A stretch of 64,000 bases of DNA from Asterias amurensis (Eukaryota; Echinodermata; Asteroidea; Forcipulatida; Asteriidae). Below the pieces are notes generated by a model. That model worked only from the letters and a program-made list of their open reading frames with translations. It was not told where the DNA came from and made no database searches. Below are positions 11,781 through 24,455 of this stretch, piece by piece. The first letter of the stretch is position 1, and each line of letters begins with the position of its first letter. Location of the stretch: assembly GCF_032118995.1 (NCBI RefSeq), contig NC_092648.1, positions 24,394,059 through 24,458,058 on the forward strand, in the 5' to 3' direction. Position numbers and translations under genes: made by a program.

Positions 11781-12298
11781 TGTATTCGGGCAAACACATT
11801 TACAAGTACGTGAAGTATACTTGTAAACAAATATTTAAAACAAAGTAAAACAACAGCGGGATACCAAGAAGAGCTTTTAAAAACTAAAAAAAGTAACAAC
11901 AAAATAACTATCGCCGAAAGGCGTATGTCTCCTAAATCCGAGAAATAAAAAAAAAAAAACATAAAAAGCACATAAAAAAATACAAAACCAATTAACAACT
12001 AGAATACGAAAGGCCCAACAAGCATAAAAAGGAAGCGCGTCTACCAGTGTTGAAAAATAGCAGACGCGCGCGATCTAGCCGTAGCTGTAGCCGAAGTCGC
12101 CGTTTCGGACACGGCCTAAGTTAAAACTGTGTACAAACTTCTCCTGATAGCGCCCTCTTTTGAATCCTCCTCCTACACCTACGTTAATCCGACCCCTACG
12201 TTAATTTCCAATGAGGAGGACTGAATTTCCGGCAGACAGAATTCCCTGGTACCCGGCACTGATCTCCAGGGGGACAGATGTCCCGCCACAACCCCACT

Positions 12299-12425
12299 CA
12301 ACGAGAACGAAACCGATAAAAATGCAAGCATTCGATTGGTTGAAATGCTCCACGCAGAATACGTCCACGCTCATTCAACCAATCGAGGGCGTGCATTTTT
12401 ATCGTTCTCGTTTTCGTTCTTGTTG
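12299..12425. repeat. Inverted repeat / hairpin in gene B intron
   Basis: Arm ACGAGAACGAAACCGATAAA at 12301 pairs with sequence ending at about 12420 (TTTTTATCGTTCTCGTTTTCG); CGATTGGTTGAA pairs with TTCAACCAATCG. Probably a small foldback MITE; no target duplication identified. Confidence 0.7.
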
Positions 12426-12762
12426 TCGGGGCTTGTGTGACCGAACCTCTAATCAATGTTCCTTCTTTTTACAGTTGGGTCACCAAGACTTTTATCCGAA
12501 CAAAGGAACCTTTATGCAACCAAAGTGTTTGTGGAAGGTCGCTTGCAGTCACATGCGGGCATATGACTTCTACTTATCCAGCATAAAGAACTTCGACATT
12601 CAGCCCGGCCAAACCTGTTCCTTCGTCACTGAAGCGTGCAGCGGGACGACGTGCAGCGGTACATGTCCCCGGATGGGCATCCATGCTGAGAAAGGAGACG
12701 GCTCTGGAAGTTTTCGCATCACGATGACATCAAGCAACTGCGGGTGTGCATACATTGTCTAG

Positions 12763-15177
12763 GAGACGTTTGGATGGGTTATTAACAACAACAAAAAGAG
12801 GAAGAAAAACCCAAGTATGCCTACACTTTGCCTCTGCCCTTACTACCAAATTTAATTATCCTCTAAAGTACATTGAGCTTATTTTGGTGATGGTATTTTA
12901 CTGAGAATTTAATTATATTAGAGGATTGAAATAAAGTTTGTTAGGACGCACACTTATTACATTAATGTGGGTGAATTTTTTTGGGTTAAATAAAGTTCAG
13001 CAATTAAGTGAAAATTGAGAAATAGGCAATGATGGGCAAATTCATCAAAAAACAAATACATTGCCCTATTTGCTTCTGGTAAACGGTGGATGAGTCAGTT
13101 TAAATAAAGGGGGTGGGCGTGACCTATAGTGGGATTGCGTCTTTACCATCTCTCTCAATGTAAAAGTGAAAACTACTCGTTTTGTCCGCCATACCACCGT
13201 TGCAAAAAGCCATAATGACATACAAATATTTTTAGAGTGAACAACGGGTACTTTTAACACCATTTAGAGAGCAATTCATACCACTTCATCGAAGAGGAGT
13301 GGTGCAGATTTCACCTTTAAAAAAAGCGAAACTGACACAACTCGGAAGAGAGTGAAATTGTTCACTCTTTTACCTACGGACATAATACTAGTTTACATTA
13401 AAACAGAAACTACAGGTGCGAATGAATCTGCATGCCATTATACACAAGTAAATGTTATCAGTAAAGGAAACGTTATCATTATTATAGATCTGTCCATGAC
13501 ATTTTTAAAAGATCAAGCATAGCGAAAATTATGTCAAATTTTTGACCGTGATACACTTTATAATCGACTTGGAAATCGAAAATTCAACAAGTCAACAATT
13601 TTACGATCTGTCTGTTCAACGCTAGGTGGCAGCAGACCAAAATAATTGTCATATACCCGTCGAAATACCCATTGCGCAATGAGGTACATGCTGGTCTAGA
13701 TAGGGACCAAGCTTGATAGCTAGCTAGACCAGCATGCACCTTATTTCACGGCTAAGACGCGTGTACAGAGAATTTGCGAAACGTTCTATGTTTACGTCGC
13801 TGGACATGTTCACATTTCCGCTGGTAAGTCTGCTGCCATCAAGTCCCCCCCCCACCCCCATTGAAATTATTCTTCTTAGAACACGACTTTTAAGAAGGAT
13901 GAAATTATTTTACTACGTGGTTTTATTTGGCACTAACAGTGATTTAAAAAAGGAATGCGAAATAGTAACAACTACAATTGTACGAGTCAGTTATTGAGCA
14001 ATCCTGTCTAGAATCCTAAATTGTACGCCTTTTAGCAAAAATAGGGTTTAAGCCAAAGTGCAAAGGATAAGATTTAACAAATTGTGAGTGTTGACTTATA
14101 AAAAAAAACTAACCTAAACAAACTGATTTATTTCTTTATTAGCCAACTTTCACAGTTTGCAATTTTGTTAAGGTTTATTTTATTCAAAAACCACAAATCG
14201 GGTCCAAAATGCCAAATTAAAAGACACCTTACATCAGAACACCTGATATTGCCCTACGCAAAGCATAGCAAACGCCAACTTCGCTTGAAATTCCTTTAAA
14301 AATATATTCAGCCCGTTGTAATATACAATGACGTAGTTGTTCAGACTAATCACACTCTCGTACTTTGGTGTCCATTCGACAATTTTGTAGTTCCATTCAA
14401 AGTTTGATTATTCTATTTTACCCTGGTTTTAGCTAGTATATAGTCACTAAACTACAATTAAAGAAATACTTGTTGCCTACATGTAATTATATTTAGCTCC
14501 ACTCCTAAGATCAACAAAACAAACTTTTTTTTTTTTTAGTCTTGCGCATTATTTTCGGTATATGAGGTGTTGTGACGTATGGAACTATAATATGAGAACA
14601 GAGTGCGTTCCTTCTAGGCCTATTTCTGATAACAGTGCGGAGTGGTATCCATTGAGTTTGGTTGCAGTTTGCTCACAGGGGGCCTTCATTTCCCACTGGT
14701 ACTTCGTGCAACTTGGTAAGGTTGTGGAGTTGGTTGTGGATCTGGTGAGTTTATTGCTTTATTAGCTAAATCATAAATGGAGTTATTTCACTTGTCATTG
14801 TCTTAAAATAAATTGGCTTGCCTTTGTAATGTTAACATCCATATGTTCCAATTACAGCTTGGCGTAGTGAACATAGTACTTGCTTGCCACTTTTGTGTTA
14901 GGCAAGATAGTTGACTTTCTTTGACGCAGTTTCTCATAAACATATGATGAGCTTTCATAAAAGATTATGGGACTCTGTTTTACAACTTGGATTGTAATTG
15001 ATTAAATTTGTGTAGCTTTACTTAATTTAAATGAGTATACTGTCTAAAATATGGTTGTTCTGATTTTCGTTAACAAAATTGTCTGTGTTTGCTTTTTGTT
15101 CATCATAACTCGTCCGAACGTATGAAATTGTAATAACCGAGAGTCGAACAAATTAATTAAATCAATTAAATCAACAA
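12763..15177. other. Intergenic between lipase genes B and C
   Basis: No gene recognised. A small inverted repeat at about 13690-13742 pairs TACATGCTGGTCTAG with CTAGACCAGCATGCA; a related string GTGCATGCTGGCCTAG recurs near 21024 in the gene C intron. Otherwise AT-rich sequence. Confidence 0.5.
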
Positions 15178-15495
15178 TCAAGGAGTTTTGTAAGTTTCAT
15201 CGATCCCTTCTGAATGAATACTCCAACCCTTGGCATGGTGAGGAACACTAGCTAGACTCACAAGCAGCCTTAGCCAGGAACCGGGGCGAACCCTTTCTCT
15301 TTTCGCTAAGTGTACTGGGTCTTTTATATGCGTTACGCAACACACGGGACCAACGGCTTTACGTCCCATCCGAAAGACGAAGCAATGGTTAAGTGTCTTG
15401 CTTAAGCAAACAAGTGTCACGACTGCGGATTCGAACCCATACTCTGCTGATCAGAAACACCAGAGTTTGAACGTATTCGCTCGGCCACGACACTT
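15178..15495 (-). mobile_element. tRNA-derived SINE
   Basis: On the minus strand it opens with a pol III head: A box TGGCCGAGCG and B box GGTTCGAATCC, with a Leu/Ser-like long variable arm, followed by a conserved body (GGACGTAAAGCCGTTGGTCCC). The body contains TTTGCTTAAGCAAG at 15400-15411, the uninterrupted target of the MITE insertion seen in the related SINE at 60656. Confidence 0.75.
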
Positions 15496-16246
15496 CCACG
15501 CATGCAAAAATATTAAGAGAGGTGTATAGAGGTACCCTGTCCTTCTTCTGTCATTTTTCTTTAGAAATCCCTTGTGGGGTATTGTCCACTTTCAATTTAC
15601 TTGTGGGATACCAATGTTCGCTTTGTTGAGGTACCCCACAAATAGGCATTATGTGAGTAGGGTATGGAGTGTAAATATGCCTCCAATGTCCTTCTTTTGC
15701 TAGTCCTAACATTTTGTTAACAGCTCCCACGGGATTTGCTCACATTTTCCAACCTGAACCCTTTAATCGTTCGGCCATTGTCCTCTTTTGTTTTATGGAT
15801 TAGTTTGAACTATAACCAGCGATCTGGGGACCTCTTCTTTTTCCTCTGTCGTTTTTCCAGTATGGTGTTGTTGCACATGAAGAGATTTCCCCCATCATCT
15901 TCCTGAGGAAGTTACAATCAGAACTTGGCCTTGTATTTTCATACAAACACTTCCTGGACGCGAGACTGGTACCGAGTAGAAGGTTGAAGTATTACACCCC
16001 CCCCCCCTCTTTATGAAGGGTTGACTCTTTGAATAACCAATTTTGTAGGAAAGGATGGTTTGGAAATGCAAAAAGTACAAGTATGCAGTACTGCCAGATT
16101 TGAAGGCAGGAACCAGGGTTGGACTACTGATGTTTTTAAAATGAATTGTTCATTCTACACAAGACTTGGTCTGCTTGTTCCATGTGTTAACGTCATTACT
16201 TTGAAAGCCTTGAACCCTTGCTCTATGCTTGAACAAATACTTCACA
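15496..16246. other. No gene recognised
   Basis: Intergenic. One poly-C run near 15997-16006; no supported frame. Confidence 0.5.
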
Positions 16247-17005
16247 ATGCTAGGAGTCCACTGGACCAGCGCCAGTTGGTGCCAGTTCGCGCCAAAGATT
16301 ATGTGATTGGCGCTTAGTGGCTCGCTGTGGCGCCGAATTAATGTCCGCTCGGCATGTGTCGCCAAGTGAAATAAACTGGGTTGCAAATGGCGTGCGCCAA
16401 TTGCCACCCGGCTTGCTCCAAAATGTTGCGCCAGTGTGCGCCAGTTCGCGTAATTACACGGCCATTTGATTCCAAAATTCACCCTGTTGGCGCCATTCGC
16501 GCCAATAGACGGCTACTTTGCGCCACTTAGTGATTAGTTTGTGCCAAAGGTCGCCAAATTGGTTTGAACTTGCCGCCGCTTGGCGCTACTTGCCGACTAT
16601 AATACCGCCCATCGGCTACCTGGTTCAGACCCTCCTCAGCTGCTGTATGAACAACATCTCTACTAAATATTTACAATTTTGATATGTCATTGGCGCAACT
16701 TGGCGCGCGCCATTACATTCCAGTGGATTCCAATAGGCGGATTGTTTGCGCCAAAGGGCGATATGTTCGCGCCATTTGGTGCCACTTGACGCTGATTGCT
16801 CGATGCAAGTGGCGCGACGAAAATTTCAAACATTTTAAAATTTTCTTGCCGCCACATTCAAATTTGGTGCCGCAACGGGCCGCCACGAGCCAGTTGGGAG
16901 GCATTTTGAGCCACTACCCGCCACTATGCACCTTATTGGCGACACTAGGCGCCACAGTAAATTGCATTGGCGCCAACTGGCGCTGGCCCAGTGGACTCTT
17001 AGCAT
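16247..17005. mobile_element. GCGCC-rich TIR element
   Basis: The ends form an imperfect inverted repeat of about 35 bases: left ATGCTAGGAGTCCACTGG then CCAGCGCCAGTTGG; right reads CCAACTGGCGCTGG then CCAGTGGACTCTTAGCAT. Between them about 19 GGCGC/GCGCC cores, many as TTGGCGCC or TGCGCCA, are scattered on both strands in otherwise unremarkable sequence. No transposase frame. No clear target duplication. Probably a non-autonomous DNA transposon with many subterminal binding repeats. Confidence 0.75.
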
Positions 17006-18312
17006 AAGCAACAACAACACTTCCACCAAAAGACGCCGTAAAAGGACGCACTCTTTCGGTGCTCCGACAATGCCGACATTCTCGTCAAGTTTCTGTCGTA
17101 ACAAAATGGTGCCCAAAATCACAGCCATTAAATAAATGCAATAGAAAAGGACCACGAAAATATCAAGACGATCAGAAACATTGTACGAAAATTAGCACCA
17201 AGATCCGTTTTTTCGCGGGCCGTTATTGGCATGGCAGTGGTGAGGTCTGTCTATTTGAAGACCATTAAAGATCTTTACTTGAACTTATTTACACTGTTTT
17301 CGAACTTTTGGGGTGAGTGCAGATTTTATACCAAGATATATGTAGTGTTAATTTTGTCCATATTTTATTTTTCTCTCTCACCCTTGGAGCACACTGATGA
17401 GCGTCTAATGCGCCTATCTCTTTTTCCTCTTTTAAACTCACAGGAGGCGCTGGTTTGGTTTATTTTTGGTTCCCCTTTTCTCCACTATTTTTGTCTGTTG
17501 TTGTCTCAGACTTTTTCCAAAATGACGAGCGTCAATTTTGTCTGTTTCGTGTCTGGGAGCTTTGGGGTCGGGTTTGTTTGCTGCAAAACCCCGGGGTAGC
17601 ATGTCGTGCGCAAAGAGGAAGACCGAAAGCCAGATTGACCTACAACATTCGTGCACTGAAAATAAGTTTGCATGAGCTAAAGACAGCTGCTCTAGACAGA
17701 TGTCTTAGAGAGAGTTCGTTTCTCAGACCACCACGGTATGGCGGACGGCTTACTGGACTTATTCAGAGAGAGCATTTTTGTGTGCTTTGTATCTAGGCCG
17801 TATGGTGTTTCCTTTACAAAAGTCTTCTTCGCAAAACAGAAAGCGTATTGTTCGTATAGTGATAACACGTACTTTTTGTCCCTCCGTTGTTATTGACGTT
17901 CTGTTTCACCATGCAATCTCTCGATACCCTCGATAAATTTCCAACCAGGCAAAATGTATATTTTCATTTCCTCAAGTCAAAGAACTTTTCTGTGTAGACT
18001 TCGCTCAATAAGATATTTGTTAAGGAAACACCATGTAAAGCACACAAACATGCTCGTTCCGGCTCGGGGCAACATGCCAATATGGCAAGATGTATAGGAC
18101 TACTTTTAATTTCTGATCGCACCAAAACCATAACCATATAACTTCCTTCATCGAAACACTTTTTATGATGTAATGTTTTCTTATTCTCCCTGAAACTTTT
18201 GAAATGTTGTGAAACAGACTTTAAGTTTTACGTGTTCTTAGACCTTATAATGAAAATGCTACTTTTTCTGGTAATGATGAGGTCATCGAAGACGTCATAA
18301 CATAAAGTTTAA
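17006..18312. other. No gene recognised
   Basis: Several overlapping open frames (17231-17796) have no domain I recognise and no splice-consistent structure. Left unannotated. Confidence 0.45.
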
Positions 18313-18688
18313 AGGCAGTGGACACTATTGGTATTTACTCATTATAATTATTAATATAAAACCTTAATTGGTAACAAGTAATGGGGAGCTGTTGATAGTT
18401 TAAAACATTGTCAGAAACGGCTCCATCTGCATTAACATAGTTTCGAGAAAGAAGTAATTTTCCACGAATTTGATTTCGAGACCCCAGATTTAGAACTTGA
18501 GGTGTCTGAATTAAGCATCTGAAAGCACACAACTTCGTGTGACAAGGGTGTTTTTTCTTTCATTAATATCTCGCAACTTCGACGATCGATTGAGCTCAAA
18601 CTTGTACAGGTTTGTTATTTTATGCATATGTTGAGATACACCAAGTGAGAAGACTGATCTTAGACAATTACCAAAGTGTCCAATGTCT
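18313..18688. mobile_element. TTAA MITE, family 2
   Basis: TTAA at 18309-18312 and 18689-18692. Starts AGGCAGTGGACACTATTGG, ends AAAGTGTCCAATGTCT. Confidence 0.88.
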
Positions 18689-19234
18689 TTAACAAATATG
18701 TATATATATTTATATATAGAGAACAATAAACGATAGACCTACAAAATATTTGCACCATGAAAGCTCTTGATGCATGCATAATACAAACTTTACAATCACC
18801 TCTACTTTCGGCCGAAACCGGACGTTGAAATACATGTATGCAAGGATGTATGTATAAATTGAACTACGCCATCTTGGATAAAAAGCGCGCCATCGAAAAG
18901 CTCTTATAGACATGCAATTTTGTCTATGATGTCTTAGATCAGATTGTATTTTTCCTTTGAATGTTAATACTTATCACATCCTCATGTTAAAGCCGTTTTT
19001 GCATAAATCAAGCTAGATGTAATTCCTATGGCCGTCTTGTAATCAGTGGAGCCATCTTGCGTAAAGTGGCGCGGCTTACAGTGAATGGAAAGAAGCAGAC
19101 CTTTGAAGATCCCTTACTTTCCTCAAAAATGTTTCTATGAAGCAAAGAGCACATCACCAGTCTTCATTTGTCGTTTGTTAATGGACAGAAATACTTGGTT
19201 TTTAATGTGCACTTAGTTCTTCAGCCTGTGTAAG

Positions 19235-19565
19235 TAATAGTAATAATAGTAATAACTATATAGCGCATTTCATAATAATGCACTTTACTTGTGCCCTGGT
19301 CATTTTGGCCAGTAACTTCCCTTTAATTCTTCTCAGCTTCCTGAAAGCCCTGAGCTGCCGTGTTGCTCCAGGTGCTTTTTCGTACACAATATCAACCTCT
19401 ACCTTATCAGGTACCCATTTATACCCCTGATGGGTGAAGAATAATAAATCGTTTTGCTCAAGGACAAAAGTTCACGACCATCACGACCGGGATGTGAACC
19501 GTCACTCCGATGATCCTAACCACCAGAACTTTAAGGCGAAGTTCTAAACCATTCGTCCATGCCAC
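19235..19565 (-). mobile_element. tRNA-derived SINE, second family
   Basis: The minus strand has a tRNA-like head (GTGGCATGGACGAATGG as A box, GGTTCACATCCC as B box) followed by a body reaching a TAATAATAG tail near 19235. A genuine tRNA is unlikely because the cloverleaf is not completed. Confidence 0.55.
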
Positions 19566-19689
19566 TCTACAATAGGGCTGAACCTTCAATATGCTTCGTT
19601 ACTAAGCTTCAATAATCCAACTTATTGTTTAATTAATTACCTGTAATCATCGACATATCTGTATAATTACTGAGTCAGTATGAAATAAA

Positions 19690-19692
<3 letters not shown>

Positions 19693-19744
<52 letters not shown>

Positions 19745-19800
19745 TTTTGTTGTTTTTGTTGTTGTTTTTGTTGCTGTTGTTGTTGTTGTTTTTGTTGTTT
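19693..19800. repeat. (TGC)n microsatellite followed by GTT-rich tract
   Basis: About 16 perfect TGC units (19693-19742) run into a TTGTT-rich low-complexity tract. Lies about 110 bases before the first coding exon of gene C, inside its 5' intron. Confidence 0.95.
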
Positions 19801-19913
19801 AGGCTAATGTGATGTCGTGATTTTGAGGCACTTCACTGCTTCAATTATGCAGACATATTAAACTATTTTGTCATGTTTTGTTCCAGGTTTTACTGGTAGC
19901 AAGGCTGGACAAG

Positions 19914-22546
19914 ATGATTGAACTAACACGTATCCTGATTGGGTCGCTGGTACTCCTACTCATGGTCAACGAATCCTACCAGAGTAAGACAGTGAAATGT
20001 ATTTCCAAATAATTACTCATATAATAACTGTGAGGAATTTTGCTAATTTGAAATTCTAACTCCACAATCTTATAATCCGGGATAGAACTCGCCATGTGTT
20101 CTGAGAAGGGCGTTCTTCATGTATGCAAGGATGTGGAATATCTATACTAAATAAATCTGTAACCTACGCCATATTGGATAAGAAGCACGCCATCAAAAAG
20201 CTCTCGGACTTAGACTTATTTATTTTTTATTTTTTTGCGATTCTTATTTGTTTTTCTTCGATCAGTTATACGATTTTCATTTTGCCCATTTCTCATTATG
20301 CCCCTCATCATGAAGACATTGCGTGATATCATGCCCCTCATCATACCTGACTCCTTTGATTCAATTGAGTCATGTTTCATTAGAAGAAATAACATTGTGA
20401 TTCGCACTACTTAATGTTCTTTCTTTATTATGATACATTTCTAGCCACATGTTATAACAGTCAGGGCGTCCGCGATACCGATGGCCGCTTCTGCTTTGAT
20501 ACCAGCTTGTCTTGTTGGTCCAATAAGTTGAAGCCAGCTCACCTGTCAGACATAAACAACGAGTTCTACCTGTTCACCCGTCAGGATAATAGTGACAGAC
20601 GCTGCAGTTATTACCAACAACAGTTAACCTGGGACGACCCCAACACATTCGATGGTTTCCACAGCTACAAGAAAACAATTGTTATAATCCATGGCTGGCG
20701 AACAAGCGTTTGGAACGGATACTTCATGTCACTCTGTCATTCGTTCATGAAATTGGTATGTATAACTTTTGTGTCTAGATACCCTCCGCAGCGTTCTCAT
20801 TGGTTGTTCGAGTGATGTATGAAGTGCGTTTTGGCGACCCCAACCAAGCCCAACCGAGAAACGAGTCGGTTACCGTTTGGTTTGAACAGCCTCTCTATCG
20901 CGGTTTAAACGCGAAAACGCTCGACCGATGACTAAACAGTTTCTGGTTTCGGGTCGCCAATACGCACTATATACAAATACCCTTTCGCACTCCATTGCTC
21001 AAGCGCTTACTGTTGATTGGGGTGCATGCTGGCCTAGCTAGCGATCAAACTTGATCATTTATAGCTTAACCAAAGTGCATCTCATTCCACGTCTAACGTG
21101 CTCGTAACGAGTATTGACGATAATATGTGCGTAAATCCGGGGTGGGGATATTGAGGATTGCATCAGTCACACTTCGTATTACATACGGCAGGCCGCGTAT
21201 TTTTTTGCCCAGGACAGATGAGGCCACTTACCATTTAATGGGCGCATGCTAAGTGGCCTCATCTCATCTGGGGCAAAAATACGCCAGCAGGCCAAATCTT
21301 ATAACACTAATAAAACAATACTGTCACATTATACAGGGCAACTACAACATCATCATGGTGAGTTGGCCATCGTTCCGATGGGACTTACTTACTTATCAAA
21401 AGAGTGTGATGGATATCGTACTGGTTGCAAAGGAACTTGCCTTACTGCTGGAGGAGTTGCACGAGCATCGAGGTTTACAGTACGAAGACGTCCACATGTT
21501 GGGGCACAGCCTTGGTGCCCATCTGGCAGGGTACACTGGCATGTTCTTAAACGGACAGATCGGGCGTATTTCAGGTATACAGCTAGACTTGAGTTAAAAT
21601 CTAGCTGAGATCGCGATTGTTTTAGCTGAATCGGACAGGCAACCCCAGCCCGGCACCTCGCGCGTTTTGCGTACTAACACATTATGGATTGATGATAAAA
21701 ACTATTAAAACATTCAATATATTTCGATACTTTCAAATCACACTTCCAGTGGGTTACGATCGGGCAAAGCAATCTGGGAAAGAAAAAAACATGGCTAGGC
21801 AAGGTTGTACACCGATGGGAACGAAGTTGATATGATTATCTATGGTGAGAACTATTTTGTGCCTTTTTGTTTTCTTTTCTTTTTTAATTTCGGGTCAAAT
21901 TGATCGGCCAACCAAAAATTTTACACATAGCAATTATTATTTGGCTCTTTATAATTGTGAGTTTACCCTATACAGGCCTCGACCCTGCGAGACCTGGTTT
22001 CAGGGAGTACCTCGGCACTTCAGATTGCCATTTGGATAGAACTGACGCTGACTTTGTTGATGTCATCCATACGGATGGACCACTCCATCTGTTCGGACTT
22101 TATGAACCGGTAAGTTTTTGTTTAGCCCGAAAAAATAGCCTCAAAAGAAGATGTGTTCGGCTGAAGCTGGAACCCCTAATTAAAAAGTAAATTGGCATAT
22201 TGTGCACCCAATCTTTGTGTTAAATTAATGATATGAATGAATACCTCTGACACAGGTGGGTCACCAAGACTTTTATCCTAACCATGGCGCCCTAGCGCAA
22301 CCAGGCTGTCCTTGGATCCCCCACTGCAGTCACATGCGAGCAATTGACTACTACTTATCCAGCATGAAGAACTTCTACATTCAGCCCGGCCGAACCTGTT
22401 CCTTCGCCACCCTGACTCGGATGTGGCCGCCCCGTTGCAGCGGGACATGCCCCCGGATGGGCATCCATGCAGAGAAAGGAGACGGCTCTGGAAGATTCTT
22501 CATCAGGATGAATTCCAACAACTGCGGATACCGCTTCCTTATGTAG
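19914..22546 (+). CDS. Lidless pancreatic-lipase-family enzyme (phospholipase A1-like), gene C, complete
   Basis: Five exons: 19914-19983, 20445-20755, 21337-21574, 21976-22109, 22256-22546. All have AG/GT borders and compatible phases (1,0,1,0), giving 347 residues. Residues 1-22 form a signal peptide. IIHGW lies in exon 2. GHSLGAH in exon 3 places the nucleophile at Ser185; GLDPARPGF gives catalytic Asp209; CSHMRA gives His277. The lid loop is only C269-PWIPH-C275, whereas classical triglyceride lipases have over 20 residues there; short lids are typical of secreted phospholipase A1 enzymes. No C-terminal PLAT domain; the tail is Cys-rich (CSGTCPRMGIH). The protein is probably a secreted digestive or defensive phospholipase. 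The true substrate cannot be read from sequence. The acceptor before the ATG exon implies a non-coding first exon upstream. Confidence 0.92.
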
Positions 22547-22688
22547 ACGTTTGGATAGGTTACGTTTTGATATATTAGTTGTCTATTTTCTCGTATAGAG
22601 ACCTACTCAGAACTCGGTTGAGTATCTTTGTTTGATCAGCCATCGTAAACGTTTCTATTATTCTGCAAATTTGATACACATTGTTTAA

Positions 22689-23071
22689 AGGAACACGTTG
22701 CCTTGGATCGGTCGAGTTGGTCTTTGAAAAGCGTTCTATAACCGTTTGTTATAAAATCGGTATGGTTAGAAAGATGTTGTAAAAGTAGAATACAATGACC
22801 TACACAAATATGCCTCGAAATTGCGTGGTTTTCGTGTTACCTCGTCGACAAACACGGTCGGCCGTTTATGGGGGTCAAAAACTTGACTCCCATAAATGGC
22901 CGACCGTGTTAGTCCGCGACGTAAAACGAAAACCGTACAATGTTGAGTGCTACTTGTGTGGATCATTGTATTCTACTTTTACAGCATCTTTCTAACCATA
23001 TGCATTTCATAACAAACGGTTTCAAACGCTTTTCATAGACCAACTCGTCCGATCCAAGGCAACGTGTTCCT
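22689..23071. mobile_element. TTAA MITE, family 1, full length (383 bp), absent from copy 1
   Basis: Ends AGGAACACGTTGCC and GGCAACGTGTTCCT, with TTAA on both sides. Copy 1 has the uninterrupted site at about 923-932 (TGTTTAAAGGCAG). Nearly the whole element is one palindrome, centred on GACTCCCATAAATGG / CCATTTATGGGAGTC type arms. It inserted exactly at the TTAA bordering the older family-2 MITE. Confidence 0.95.
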
Positions 23072-23075
23072 TTAA

Positions 23076-23445
23076 AGGCAGTGGACATAACTATTCAAAA
23101 TAATTATTAGCATAAAACTTGTTAACGAGTAATGGGGAGAGGTTGATGGTATAAAACATTATGAGAAACGGCTCCCTCTGAAGTGACGTAGTTTTGGAGA
23201 AAGACGTAATTTTCCACGAAATGATTTCGAGACCTCAGATTCTGAAATTGAGGTCTCGAAATTAATCAAGCATCTGAAAGCACACAACTTCGTGTGACAA
23301 GTGTGTTTTTTTCGTTCATTGTTATTTTGCAACTTTGACCACCGATTGAGATCAAATTTTCACAGGTTTGTTATTTTATACATGTGTTGAGATACAGCAA
23401 GTCAGAAGACTGGGCTTTGACAATTACCCACAGTGTCCAGTGTCT
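23076..23445. mobile_element. TTAA MITE, family 2
   Basis: Paralogue of 929-1306. Shares its left TTAA with the family-1 element just upstream. Confidence 0.9.
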
Positions 23446-24209
23446 TTAAAGGTTTTGTGTACTTTTTGTACGACACAAAACATAATGTCCGCAGGTTTAC
23501 ATTTTGTTTACACAGTTTGAAGATAATGATGGTCAAAATATACCCGCTTAAAATAATTCTTGCTGAGGTGCTGTAGTTTCTGAGAAATGAGTAAAACAAT
23601 GTCACAAAAGTAATGTTCGTCTCGGGAGACGAACATCATTCTAATTTGTACAACGTATTTACCAGTAGTGTCATAACGATAGTCTCCTGAAAACATCACT
23701 CCCTGATTTTCACCTTTTTTCTCTAAAGAACTTGACGAGACAAGAAGCTGAAACATCTACAGGTAAGTTATATTACATACATCTACCATGAGTTTAGGGA
23801 TTCCTGTCATGTTCAAAAACCTACAAAAGGAACCGACACCCTTTCAAACTCTTAGCCTATATTATTTACTCTAACATAATATAACTTTGACAATATTTAG
23901 CGGCATGTTAATTGGCTTGTTACTTTACATATTTAGTCTTTAATAAGCGCATTTGTCCTATACAAGGGGGTGGGAGTGTCTGGTATACTTTAAATAAATA
24001 AATGATAAGGGTGAAATAGTGTGTTTAACAACGCAAACATAATTGCATTAATATGAGTAGATGGTCTTGGATTAAATTACATCTCGATCATCGGGGGAAT
24101 ATGTGTTTAAATGGAGGGCAAATTTGGTAGTAAACAGAGGACTCATACGGCAAACTATGCACACACTTCTTCTGTAAGCGCCCTCTTTTTAATTATCTAC
24201 CTCCGTTAA
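23446..24209. other. No gene recognised
   Basis: Duplicated flank, pairs with 1307-2077. Confidence 0.55.
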
Positions 24210-24392
24210 GCCCGGTTCATACTTCCTGCAAATGCGATACGAATGTTGACGTCACAAATTCGCAACGAATAGTTCGCAGCAGTTCAACTTTTTTCAACTC
24301 ACTTGCGAATATCGCTGCGAAAGGAGGGTTGTGACGTCAAAGTTACGTAAAAGTCGCTTCGCATTCGCATTCGCAGGAAGTATGAACCGGGC
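24210..24392. mobile_element. Short MITE, family 6 (GCCCGGTTCATACTTCC ends)
   Basis: Inverted ends GCCCGGTTCATACTTCCTGC and GCAGGAAGTATGAACCGGGC. Flanks TTAA and TTTA. Copy 1 keeps only the left part, split by the 2078-2572 insertion. A third, smaller copy is at 58046-58150. Confidence 0.8.
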
Positions 24393-24455
24393 TTTAGTGT
24401 ACGGTGGGGGAACTATCCCCGGCGTACAGATTTCCATAAGACACCATCACGTTAA

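Noticed and set aside
17231-17796. Overlapping frames of 113-122 codons
   Set aside because: No domain, no consistent splice borders; one is simply open by chance.
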